Source of the DNA: Actinomycetes bacterium
GTDB lineage: Bacteria; Actinomycetota; Actinomycetes; Actinomycetales; Cellulomonadaceae
DNA: 6,405 bases
Reading direction: 5' to 3'
NCBI GenBank assembly: GCA_023430425.1
Contig: JAEZAR010000031.1
Coordinates: 1-6,405, forward strand
Under the pieces are notes generated by a model that worked only from the letters and a program-made list of their open reading frames with translations, did not search any database and was not told where the DNA came from. How positions within the stretch are numbered: position 1 is the first letter of the stretch; every line of letters begins with the position of its first letter. Shown here piece by piece: positions 1 to 5,647 of the stretch. A program made the translations under genes and the position numbers.

Positions 1-363
1 GCCGACCCCTGCGAGCTCGACAGGCCCCGTCCAGCCGGCCCGGTCCAGGAGCAGGAGGCCCACCGCGCCGGGGACGTCGTCGACGAGCACGGCCGGACCG
101 CGCCCGTACGACGGGCGTGGTGGCCAGCCCAGACGCTCGTCGTCGATCCCGGCGGCCGCCAGCGAGGGGTGCAGGCGACCGGTGACGCGTGTCGGGGCGT
201 CCCGGCTCACGGCCACGACGACAACGACCTCGGGGTGCGCGGCCCGCAGGGCCGTCGTCGCGGCGACGGCAGCCGCGCGCTCGGTGCCCAGCACCGGCGT
301 GGCACCCGACGCGCCGGGGACGAGGAGGGCGGTCGGCGGGACGAGCGCAGCGGCCACGAGCAC
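1..363 (-). CDS. LigB-like (class III extradiol dioxygenase subunit B-like) protein, C-terminus off the left edge
   Basis: Reading the minus strand from a GTG at 363 gives 121 open codons with no stop before the left edge. The fragment begins VLVAAALVPPTALLVPG and continues with a hydrophobic strand VVVVVAV at about residues 46-52. This resembles the N-terminus of a small actinobacterial family usually annotated as class III extradiol dioxygenase subunit B-like and often found between miaB and miaA; the position just downstream of miaB fits. Family members usually show a His-containing PHPPLLVPE-like motif near residue 9. Here the equivalent is PPTALLVPG, so the potential metal-ligand His is missing and catalysis is doubtful. 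The true biochemical role of the family is unknown to me. The GTG is chosen because a TAGGTT hexamer ends 6 bases upstream; a GTG two codons later is the alternative. Identity is inferred from N-terminal resemblance and context only. Confidence 0.6.
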   Translation of the reverse strand, partial: MLVAAALVPPTALLVPGASGATPVLGTERAAAVAATTALRAAHPEVVVVVAVSRDAPTRVTGRLHPSLAAAGIDDERLGWPPRPSYGRGPAVLVDDVPGAVGLLLLDRAGWTGPVELAGVG

Positions 364-504
364 GCCCCGAACCTACCGTGCGGTATGCCGTCGCCGAGGC
401 GGATCCGGCCATGATCACCTGGCGGCGGCGGGCCCGTCACCAGCACGGATCGGACCCGTGGCGGGCGCACCCCCGCTCCGGGCTCGGGCCCGCGCCGACC
501 CGGC
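364..504. other. Spacer between miaB and the LigB-like gene
   Basis: This 141-base gap has no convincing gene. It holds the distal arm of the hairpin that crosses the miaB stop codon, a smaller stem-loop (CACGG at 444-448 with CCGTG at 456-460, 7-base loop), and the candidate -10 box before the LigB-like gene. The gap is long for an operon in such a compact region. This favours an independent or partly independent promoter for the downstream gene. Confidence 0.5.
370..375 (-). promoter_or_regulatory. Candidate -10 box (TAGGTT) for a leaderless LigB-like mRNA
   Basis: On the minus strand TAGGTT fits the actinobacterial -10 consensus TANNNT and lies 6 bases before the GTG at 363, the spacing expected if transcription starts at the start codon itself. 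No good -35 hexamer is visible at 16-18 bases upstream. The same bases contain a weak GG-rich stretch that might be read as a poor ribosome site, so a leadered transcript continuing from miaB remains possible. Confidence 0.4.
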
Positions 505-523
505 TCAGGACCGCCGGGTCGGC
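494..523 (-). terminator. Strong hairpin across the miaB stop codon, likely terminator or 3'-end stabiliser
   Basis: Bases 494-504 and 513-523 form a perfect 11-base-pair inverted repeat (core CCGACCCGGC / GCCGGGTCGG). The 8-base loop at 505-512 contains the miaB stop codon. On the miaB transcript this is a very stable stem. There is no T-run after it, so it is not a classical intrinsic terminator, but GC-rich actinobacteria often use hairpins without a U-tract. It could equally be an mRNA 3'-end protector or an attenuator before the LigB-like gene. Confidence 0.5.
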
Positions 524-2133
524 ATGGGGAGGGCGACGGGGCCGGCCGGGGCGGTCGGGTGGTCGTGGTCGTGCGGGTCGTCCCCGAGGGCGGCCCGTCG
601 TCGGGCCGCCCATGCGTCCCCCGCCCGCGTGCGCCGGACCCGGAACGGCCCGCCGTCCAGGGCCGAGTCCGCGACCAGGTGGTGCGGCGCCCCGTGGGTG
701 ACGCGGACGGTGACGAGGTCGCCGGGACGGGGCACGTCGGCCGGTGGGACGGTCGCCAGGCGGGGGTCGAGCAGCGGGTCGGCGTCGGCGGGGTGCACGG
801 CCGCCGTCGCCGGCAGCGCGAGGTGGACGAGGCGGTTGTCCGCGGCGCGCCCGCTCGTGCGCCGGGTCGCGCCGTCCTTGCGTCCCTCGCCCTCGGCGAC
901 GAGGACCTCCACGACCCGGCCGGTCTGGGCGGCGTTCTCCTCGGTCGAGATCCGCTCCTGCAGGTCCACCAGGCGGGCGTACCGCTCCGCCACGACGTCC
1001 GGGGGCACCTGGTCGGGCAGGTCCGCCGCCGGCGTGCCGGGCCGCGGTGAGTACTGGAACGTGAAAGCCGAGGCGAACCGCGCCTGCTCGACGACGCGGA
1101 GCGTCTGCGCGAAGTCCTCCTCCGTCTCGCCGGGGAAGCCGACGATGACGTCGGAGGTGATCGCGGCGTCGGGCAGGGCGGACCGGACGTGGTCGAGGAT
1201 CCCCAGGAAGCGCTCGCTGCGGTAGGAGCGGCGCATGGCCCGCAGGATCCGGTCGGAGCCCGACTGGAGCGGCATGTGGAGGCTGGGCATGACCGTCGGC
1301 GTCTCGGCCATGGCCGCGACGACGTCGTCGGTGAAGGCGGCGGGGTGCGGTGACGTGAAGCGCACGCGCTGCAGACCCGGGACGGCGCCGACCGCGCGCA
1401 GGAGCGCGGCGAACGCCCCGCGGTCGCCGAAGCCGACGCCGTAGGAGTTGACGTTCTGCCCGAGGAGGGTGACCTCGATCGCCCCCTCCGCCACCAGGGC
1501 CTCGACCTCGGCGAGGATCTCCCCCGGACGGCGGTCGCGCTCCTTGCCGCGCAGGTGCGGGACGATGCAGAAGGTGCAGGTGTTGTTGCAGCCGACGCTG
1601 ATCGAGACCCACGCGGCGTACACCGACTCCCGGCGCGTCGGCAGGGTGGACGGGAAGACCTGGAGGGACTCGGCGATCTCGACCTGTGCCCGCGCGTTGT
1701 GACGGGCCCGCTCGAGCAGCACCGGGAGCGCGTCGAGGTTGTGGGTGCCGAAGACCACGTCGACCCAGGGGGCCCGCTCGACGATGCCGGCGCGGTCCTT
1801 CTGGGCGAGGCACCCGCCGACCGCGATCTGCATGCCCGCCCGCTCGCGCTTGAGGGCCGCCAGGCGCCCCAGGTTGCCGTACAGCCGGGTGGCCGCGTTC
1901 TCGCGGACCGCGCACGTGTTGATGACCACGACGTCCGCCCGCCACACCTCGGCGTCCGCCGGGTCCGCCGCGCGGTACCCCGCGCGCTCGAGCAGGCCGG
2001 CCATGTGCTCGGAGTCGTGGGCGTTCATCTGGCAGCCGAGCGTCCGCACGACGTAGGTGCCCCGCGCGCTCGCGGGCGCCCCGCCGGGCTCGGCGACGGG
2101 GGCGTGCGGTGCGGCGGGCAGGGTGGCGCTCAT
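505..2133 (-). CDS. miaB: tRNA-2-methylthio-N6-dimethylallyladenosine synthase MiaB
   Basis: MiaB is a radical-SAM methylthiotransferase that adds a 2-methylthio group to N6-isopentenyladenosine at position 37 of tRNAs reading UNN codons, acting after MiaA. The 542-residue product has the full architecture. The N-terminal methylthiotransferase domain (about 26-150) has cluster ligands Cys34 (TLGCQMN), Cys74 (INTCAVRE) and Cys108 (VGGCLAQK). The radical-SAM domain carries the CxxxCxxC motif at Cys182, Cys186 and Cys189 ([13 protein letters not shown]). The SAM-barrel motifs [19 protein letters not shown] and [11 protein letters not shown] follow, and a TRAM RNA-binding domain spans about 398-500. 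A tail of about 40 residues, including DDPHDHDHP, extends beyond TRAM and is not conserved in the enzyme. ATG at 2133 is preferred over GTG at 2139 because TACCCT sits 7 bases upstream of it; the difference is two residues. It is transcribed divergently from gluA. Confidence 0.97.
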   Translation of the reverse strand: MSATLPAAPHAPVAEPGGAPASARGTYVVRTLGCQMNAHDSEHMAGLLERAGYRAADPADAEVWRADVVVINTCAVRENAATRLYGNLGRLAALKRERAGMQIAVGGCLAQKDRAGIVERAPWVDVVFGTHNLDALPVLLERARHNARAQVEIAESLQVFPSTLPTRRESVYAAWVSISVGCNNTCTFCIVPHLRGKERDRRPGEILAEVEALVAEGAIEVTLLGQNVNSYGVGFGDRGAFAALLRAVGAVPGLQRVRFTSPHPAAFTDDVVAAMAETPTVMPSLHMPLQSGSDRILRAMRRSYRSERFLGILDHVRSALPDAAITSDVIVGFPGETEEDFAQTLRVVEQARFASAFTFQYSPRPGTPAADLPDQVPPDVVAERYARLVDLQERISTEENAAQTGRVVEVLVAEGEGRKDGATRRTSGRAADNRLVHLALPATAAVHPADADPLLDPRLATVPPADVPRPGDLVTVRVTHGAPHHLVADSALDGGPFRVRRTRAGDAWAARRRAALGDDPHDHDHPTAPAGPVALPMPTRRS

Positions 2134-2140
2134 CGCCACC

Positions 2141-2146
2141 AGGGTA
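2141..2146 (-). promoter_or_regulatory. Candidate -10 box (TACCCT) for a leaderless miaB mRNA
   Basis: On the minus strand TACCCT matches TANNNT and ends 7 bases before the ATG at 2133, placing the likely transcription start at or next to the start codon. An AT-rich patch (2165-2172, AAGATTTA on the plus strand) lies about where a -35 element would be, but does not resemble TTGACA. That patch also reads TAAATC on the minus strand and could be an alternative -10 giving a leader of roughly 27 bases. There is only a weak GGTGG in ribosome-site position. Confidence 0.4.
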
Positions 2147-2181
2147 CGGGGAGCCCCCGCCGCGAAGATTTACCTCGCCGT

Positions 2182-2234
2182 GATCATCCCGAGTGGCCGA
2201 CGTCACACAACCGACCTACGTTCGACGGATGATC
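2182..2234. repeat. Inverted repeat GATCATCC / GGATGATC, operator-like, covering the gluA start
   Basis: GATCATCC at 2182-2189 and GGATGATC at 2227-2234 are perfect 8-base inverted repeats separated by 37 bases. The right arm contains the gluA ATG (2229-2231), and the pair brackets the candidate gluA -10 box. It could be a regulator site pair. If transcription begins upstream of 2182 it could instead be an mRNA stem hiding the start codon. Chance occurrence cannot be ruled out for an 8-base match. Confidence 0.3.
2217..2222 (+). promoter_or_regulatory. Candidate -10 box (TACGTT) for a leaderless gluA mRNA
   Basis: TACGTT matches the actinobacterial -10 consensus TANNNT and ends 6 bases before the ATG at 2229, so transcription would start at the A of the start codon. 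No Shine-Dalgarno is visible in the preceding 20 bases. The -35 region (about 2193-2199) is not recognisable, which is common in actinobacterial promoters. If correct, it excludes the upstream in-frame GTG at 2193 as the start. Confidence 0.45.
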
Positions 2235-3020
2235 GACACTGGCGGCAGCGGGGCCGGCAGCGTCCCGCCCGGGGAGACGTCGGCCGAGCCCCTCGTCGTG
2301 CTCTCCGGGGTGAACAAGCACTTCGGCCCTCTGCACGTGCTGCGGGACATCGACCTCGCGGTCCACCGCGGCGAGGTCGTCGTCGTCGTCGGGCCCTCGG
2401 GCTCCGGCAAGTCCACCCTGTGCCGCGTCATCAACCGCCTGGAACCGGTCGACGGCGGCAGCGTCGTCGTCGACGGCCAGCCCGTGCCCGCGGAGGGCCG
2501 CGCGCTCGCCCGGCTGCGCGCCGACGTCGGGATGGTGTTCCAGTCGTTCAACCTCTTCGCCCACAAGACGGTGCTGGCGAACGTCACCCTCGGCCCGGTC
2601 AAGGCGAAGGGGCTGCGCCGCAGCGCGGCCGAGGAGCTCGCGATGCGCCTGCTCGAGCGCGTGGGCGTCGCCGACCAGGCGCACAAGCTGCCCGCCCAGC
2701 TCTCCGGCGGGCAGCAGCAGCGCGTGGCGATCGCACGCGCGCTCGCCATGCAGCCCAAGGTCCTCCTCTTCGACGAGCCGACCTCCGCGCTCGACCCCGA
2801 GATGATCAACGAGGTCCTCGACGTCATGGTCGACCTCGCCCGCGACGGGATGACCATGGTCGTCGTCACCCACGAGATGGGCTTCGCACGGCGGGCGGCC
2901 GACCGGGTCGTGTTCATGGACGGCGGCCGCATCGTCGAGGAGGGCCCGCCCGACGAGTTCTTCACCGCGCCGCGGTCCGACCGCGCCCGGGACTTCCTCT
3001 CCAAGATCCTCACCCACTGA
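2229..3020 (+). CDS. gluA: Glutamate-type polar amino acid ABC transporter, ATP-binding protein GluA
   Basis: This is the cytoplasmic ATPase that powers import through GluC/GluD. The 263-residue product has every nucleotide-binding-domain motif: Walker [10 protein letters not shown] (55-63), Q-loop VFQSFN with Gln105, ABC signature LSGGQQQR (158-165), Walker B VLLFDEP (178-184), D-loop SALD (186-189) and switch His215 (VTHEMGF). The C-terminal [14 protein letters not shown] is typical of the polar amino acid (GlnQ/HisP/GluA) subfamily. Residues 1-21 are a Gly/Ser/Pro-rich extension before the conserved domain, so the exact start is uncertain. ATG 2229 is favoured by the -10 box 6 bases upstream; the frame stays open back to a GTG at 2193, which would add 12 residues. 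It is first of four co-directional genes, 34 bases before gluB. Glutamate is assigned from synteny and the binding protein; the ATPase alone would not show substrate. Confidence 0.93.
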   Translation: MIDTGGSGAGSVPPGETSAEPLVVLSGVNKHFGPLHVLRDIDLAVHRGEVVVVVGPSGSGKSTLCRVINRLEPVDGGSVVVDGQPVPAEGRALARLRADVGMVFQSFNLFAHKTVLANVTLGPVKAKGLRRSAAEELAMRLLERVGVADQAHKLPAQLSGGQQQRVAIARALAMQPKVLLFDEPTSALDPEMINEVLDVMVDLARDGMTMVVVTHEMGFARRAADRVVFMDGGRIVEEGPPDEFFTAPRSDRARDFLSKILTH

Positions 3021-3039
3021 TCGCCCCACGGGGCACGAC

Positions 3040-3047
3040 GAAGAAGG
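3040..3047 (+). promoter_or_regulatory. Ribosome binding site of gluB
   Basis: GAAGAAGG lies 7 bases before the ATG at 3055. It is a clear Shine-Dalgarno site and fixes the gluB start, contrasting with its absence before gluA. A short palindrome (GCCCCACGGGGC, 3023-3034) lies just upstream in the gluA-gluB gap; its possible stem is only about 4 base pairs and is probably insignificant. Confidence 0.75.
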
Positions 3048-3054
3048 TGATGTC

Positions 3055-3954
3055 ATGACCACGAGTCGACGCCTGGCCGTCGCGCTGATCGCGACGACGG
3101 CGCTCGCGCTGGCGGGCTGCGGAGGCGGTGACGACGCGGAGCCCATCGAGTCGCCGACCGAGCTCGAGCCGAGCCCCATCCCGTCGGACACCTTCGAGGA
3201 GTTCCCCGAGGGTTCGACGATGGCCCGGCTCGCGGAGGCCGGGTCGATGACCATCGGGACCAAGTTCGACCAGCCGCTGTTCGGGCTGGTCGGGCCGGAC
3301 GGGGTCCCCGAGGGCTTCGACGTCGAGATCGCCATGCTCATCGCGAGCGAGCTCGGGATCGACGAGGGCAGCATCCAGTGGGTCGAGACGCCCTCGCAGA
3401 ACCGCGAGACGGCCATCGAGAACGGCGACGTGGACATGGTGGTCGCCACCTACACCATCAACGACGCGCGCAAGGAGCGGGTGGGCTTCGCCGGTCCGTA
3501 CTACGAGGCCGGCCAGTCGATCCTCACGCTCACCTCGAACACCGACATCCAGGGTCCGGACGACCTGGCCGGCAAGCGTGTGTGCACCGTCTCCGGCTCG
3601 ACGCCGGAGCAGAACCTGCTCGAGAACTTCCCCGAGGTCGAGGTCGTGCCCTTCGGCACGTACTCCGAGTGCCTCGAGCCGCTGCGCAACAACCAGGTCG
3701 ACGCGGTGAGCACGGACAACGTGATCCTCGCCGGCTTCGCGGCCGACAACGACGACCTCGAGGTCCGGGGCGAACCTTTCACGGAGGAGCCGTACGGCAT
3801 CGGCGTCGCGCGGGACGACGTGGAGTTCCGGATGTGGATCAACGACGTCCTGGAGCAGCTCTTCGCCGACGGCCGGTGGACCGAGGCCTGGGAGGCCACG
3901 GCCGGGACCGTGCTGCCGACGCCGGAGCCGCCGCAGGTCGACCGGTACGAGTGA
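3055..3954 (+). CDS. gluB: Glutamate-type ABC transporter substrate-binding lipoprotein GluB
   Basis: This is the extracellular, membrane-anchored receptor of the importer (299 residues; solute-binding family 3). Residues 1-21 are a lipoprotein signal peptide with basic MTTSRR, a hydrophobic core and lipobox LAGC, giving lipidated Cys22. An acidic, Pro-rich linker (about 27-54) follows, then the two-lobed ligand domain from about 60. By alignment from memory with GlnBP/HisJ-type proteins, Arg139 (NDARKERVGF) would bind the ligand carboxylate and Asp221 (VSTDNVIL) its amino group. Cys177 (RVCTVSGST) and Cys206 (YSECLEP) are the only other cysteines and may form a disulfide. The motifs GTKFDQP, CTVSGSTP and GEPFTEEPYGIG resemble Corynebacterium GluB and support glutamate or a related acidic amino acid. 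Substrate is inferred. The gene is followed by a strong hairpin before gluC. Confidence 0.93.
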   Translation: MTTSRRLAVALIATTALALAGCGGGDDAEPIESPTELEPSPIPSDTFEEFPEGSTMARLAEAGSMTIGTKFDQPLFGLVGPDGVPEGFDVEIAMLIASELGIDEGSIQWVETPSQNRETAIENGDVDMVVATYTINDARKERVGFAGPYYEAGQSILTLTSNTDIQGPDDLAGKRVCTVSGSTPEQNLLENFPEVEVVPFGTYSECLEPLRNNQVDAVSTDNVILAGFAADNDDLEVRGEPFTEEPYGIGVARDDVEFRMWINDVLEQLFADGRWTEAWEATAGTVLPTPEPPQVDRYE

Positions 3955-3961
3955 GGCCGAA

Positions 3962-3999
3962 GGTGGGGCGGCGGGCGCGCTCGTGCCCGCCGCCTCGCC
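3962..3999 (+). terminator. Long gluB-gluC intercistronic hairpin (attenuator / mRNA stabiliser)
   Basis: Bases 3967-3976 and 3985-3994 are a perfect 10-base inverted repeat (GGCGGCGGGC / GCCCGCCGCC). Allowing G-U pairs, the stem extends outward to 3962/3999 and inward to 3978/3983, about 17 pairs closed by a 4-base loop, GCTC. It starts 7 bases after the gluB stop codon and has no T-run. Known binding-protein operons often place such a structure after the binding-protein gene. It blocks 3' exonucleases or partly terminates transcription, so that receptor exceeds permease. That role here is inference. Confidence 0.7.
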
Positions 4000-4022
4000 G
4001 GACGTGCACCCCCGACGCGGAT

Positions 4023-4030
4023 GAAGGGAG
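4023..4030 (+). promoter_or_regulatory. Ribosome binding site of gluC
   Basis: GAAGGGAG lies 9 bases before the GTG at 4040, a good Shine-Dalgarno match that selects this GTG as the start. It lies 23 bases downstream of the intercistronic hairpin, leaving room for initiation even when the hairpin is folded. Confidence 0.7.
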
Positions 4031-4039
4031 CGGCCCGCC

Positions 4040-4687
4040 GTGGGCGTGGTCTTCGACAACCTGTCGACGTACCTCGACGGGTTCACCGTCACGCTGCGCC
4101 TGACCGCCTGGTCGGGCGCGCTCGCGCTCGCCATCGGCCTGCTCATGGCGGCGATGCGCGTGGCGCCGCTGCGCTCCCTGCGTGCCTTCGCCGCCGCGTA
4201 CGTCGAGGTGCTGCGCAACACGCCCCTGACGCTCGTGTTCTTCTTCATGGTCCTGGTGGCGCCGCAGTTCGGGATCCTGCCGCCGCTGGGGTTCTGGACG
4301 GCCGTGCTGTGCCTGGGCCTGTACACCTCCGCGTTCGTCGCCGAGGCGGTGCGGTCCGGCATCAACAGCGTCGGCGTCGGACAGGCGGAGGCGGCCCGCT
4401 CGATCGGCCTCACCTTCGGTCAGAGCCTGCGCGAGATCGTCCTGCCGCAGGCGGTGCGCTCGACCGTCCCGCCGCTCATCAACGTCTTCATCGCCCTCAC
4501 CAAGAACACCTCGGTCGCAGCCGGGTTCGCGGTCGTCGAGCTCGTCGGGACGGGGCGGCGCCTCTCCACGGCGAACGCCGGTGACCCCTGGGTGCTCGTC
4601 GGCGTCGCGGTCTTCTACCTCCTCATCACCATCCCCGCCGGGCTCCTCGCCACGGCCCTGGAGCGGAGGGTGGCGTTCGCCCGATGA
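4040..4687 (+). CDS. gluC: Glutamate-type ABC transporter permease GluC
   Basis: This is one of two membrane subunits forming the translocation channel (215 residues; HisM/GlnP-type). Hydrophobic segments are visible at about 18-40, 60-80, 84-104, 145-166 and 184-206. The cytoplasmic EAA loop that docks onto GluA is clear at about 116-136 (AEAARSIGLTFGQSLREIVLPQ), with the usual Gly-123 and a terminal LPQA. The VLRNTPLTLVFFF stretch (57-69) is the family hallmark before the channel segments. The start is GTG. The gene ends by a 4-base ATGA overlap with gluD, so the two permease subunits are probably translationally coupled, in line with a 1:1 heterodimer. It is separated from gluB by 85 bases containing a strong hairpin. 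Confidence 0.93.
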   Translation: MGVVFDNLSTYLDGFTVTLRLTAWSGALALAIGLLMAAMRVAPLRSLRAFAAAYVEVLRNTPLTLVFFFMVLVAPQFGILPPLGFWTAVLCLGLYTSAFVAEAVRSGINSVGVGQAEAARSIGLTFGQSLREIVLPQAVRSTVPPLINVFIALTKNTSVAAGFAVVELVGTGRRLSTANAGDPWVLVGVAVFYLLITIPAGLLATALERRVAFAR

Positions 4688-5604
4688 CGTCCGTCCTCTA
4701 CGACGCCCCCGGTCCCGTCGCGCGGCGCCGGGAGCGGATCGGCTCCGTCGTCGGGGCGCTCGTGCTCCTCGTCGCCCTCGCCCTGGCGCTGCGCTACGCC
4801 GCCGGGCGCGGCGTCTTCCAGGCCGACCACTGGGACGTGCTGTACGACCCGCCGAAGAACCAGAGCGCGGCCGACGTGTGGCGGTCCATCGTGGTCCGTG
4901 GCCTCGGCGCGACCCTGCGCGCGGCCGCCGTGGCGGCACCGCTCGCCCTGGTCCTCGGACTCGTGCTCGCACTGTGGCGGACCACCCGCTGGACCTGGCT
5001 GCGCCTGCCCGCGGTCGCCGTCGTCGAGCTGTTCCGCGGGCTGCCCGTGCTGCTCATGATGCTCTTCGGCACCCTCGCGCTGGACATGGACCCGTTCACC
5101 GGCGTGGTGTTCGGCCTGGTCGTGTACAACATGGCGATCTTCGCCGAGATCCTCCGGGCGGGGCTCGCGTCCCTGCCGAAGGGGCAGGCGGAGGCGGCGT
5201 ACGCGGTCGGCCTCACGCGCTGGCAGGCGATGCGCACGGTGCTGCTGCCCCAAGCGGTGCGCACGATGCTCCCGAGCCTGGTCGCCCAGCTCGTCGTGCT
5301 GCTCAAGGACTCCTCGCTGGGCTTCATCGTGAGCTACCCGGAGCTGCTGAAGTCGATCCAGAACAACGGGCAGTACTTCGGCAACCGGTACTTCGTGGCG
5401 CTCTTCGTCGTGGGGGCGGGCATCTACCTGGCCGTGAACCTGCTGCTGTCCTGGTTCGCCCGGTGGCTGAGCCGGCGGACGGCGGCCCGCACGGGCCGGG
5501 CGGCCGACCCGGCGACCGTCGACACCGACGCGGGGGGCCGGGGCACCCTGACCGGGCCGGGCGGACCCGGGCCCGACGGCACCGTCCGTCGCGAGCCCCG
5601 CTGA
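4684..5604 (+). CDS. gluD: Glutamate-type ABC transporter permease GluD
   Basis: This is the partner of GluC in the channel (306 residues, longer than GluC by 91). Hydrophobic segments appear at about 20-39, 79-97, 109-131, 139-158, 196-208 and 236-258. A periplasmic-side insertion at about 41-75 after the first segment is common in GluD-type subunits. The EAA loop is at about 168-190 (QAEAAYAVGLTRWQAMRTVLLPQ). VELFRGLPVLLMMLFG (114-129) is the permease hallmark. Residues from about 266 to the end are an Arg/Gly/Pro/Asp-rich, poorly conserved cytoplasmic tail. The ATG overlaps the gluC stop (ATGA), and GGAGGG at 4665-4670 inside gluC is 13 bases upstream, far for a ribosome site, so reinitiation after gluC is likely. 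It is the last gene of the operon and converges on rny. Confidence 0.92.
   Translation: MTSVLYDAPGPVARRRERIGSVVGALVLLVALALALRYAAGRGVFQADHWDVLYDPPKNQSAADVWRSIVVRGLGATLRAAAVAAPLALVLGLVLALWRTTRWTWLRLPAVAVVELFRGLPVLLMMLFGTLALDMDPFTGVVFGLVVYNMAIFAEILRAGLASLPKGQAEAAYAVGLTRWQAMRTVLLPQAVRTMLPSLVAQLVVLLKDSSLGFIVSYPELLKSIQNNGQYFGNRYFVALFVVGAGIYLAVNLLLSWFARWLSRRTAARTGRAADPATVDTDAGGRGTLTGPGGPGPDGTVRREPR
5553..5575 (+). terminator. Weak candidate hairpin at the gluD 3' end
   Basis: Inside the last codons of gluD, CGGGCCGGG (5553-5561) can pair with CCC (5566-5568) plus GGCCCG (5570-5575), leaving one bulged base at 5569 and loop CGGA. No T-run follows. The 43-base gap 5605-5647 before the convergent rny stop holds no better hairpin, so this may help end the glu transcript. 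In such GC-rich DNA a stem like this can arise by chance. Confidence 0.25.
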
Positions 5605-5647
5605 CGCGCGGCACGTCCGGGCGCGTGGACACCCCGTCCGGCGACGG

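Larger units (their letters stand above)
2134..2228. promoter_or_regulatory. Divergent miaB / gluA promoter region
   Basis: About 95 bases separate the two divergent start codons, and this is the least GC-rich non-coding stretch in the window. It contains candidate -10 boxes for both genes, the palindrome TGATCA at 2181-2186, and one arm of an 8-base inverted repeat whose other arm covers the gluA start. In Corynebacterium glutamicum gluABCD is known to respond to nitrogen and carbon regulators; I see no confident binding site for either here. Confidence 0.6.

Noticed and set aside
182..1225. A long open frame on the plus strand opposite miaB and the LigB-like gene.
   Set aside because: It is Arg/Ala/Ser-rich, matches no family, and is the antisense shadow of clear genes in GC-rich DNA.
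437..2206. A 589-codon minus-strand frame overlapping miaB in another phase.
   Set aside because: miaB in its own frame has all cluster-binding cysteines; this frame is Arg/Pro/Gly-rich noise.
2202..2217. A GTCAC-n6-GACCT stretch resembling a half-site for the nitrogen regulator GlnR.
   Set aside because: Only the first element fits GTNAC; the second departs from GAAAC and no following repeat fits. It overlaps the candidate -10 box, and the match is too weak to report.
2184..3449. A 421-codon minus-strand frame opposite gluA and gluB.
   Set aside because: The opposing frame encodes full ABC ATPase and binding-protein motifs; this one is a composition-driven shadow with no domain.
3010..4413. 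A 467-codon minus-strand frame across gluB and the start of gluC.
   Set aside because: It reads through two real genes and the intercistronic hairpin, with repetitive Arg/Gly/Asp composition and no recognisable motif.
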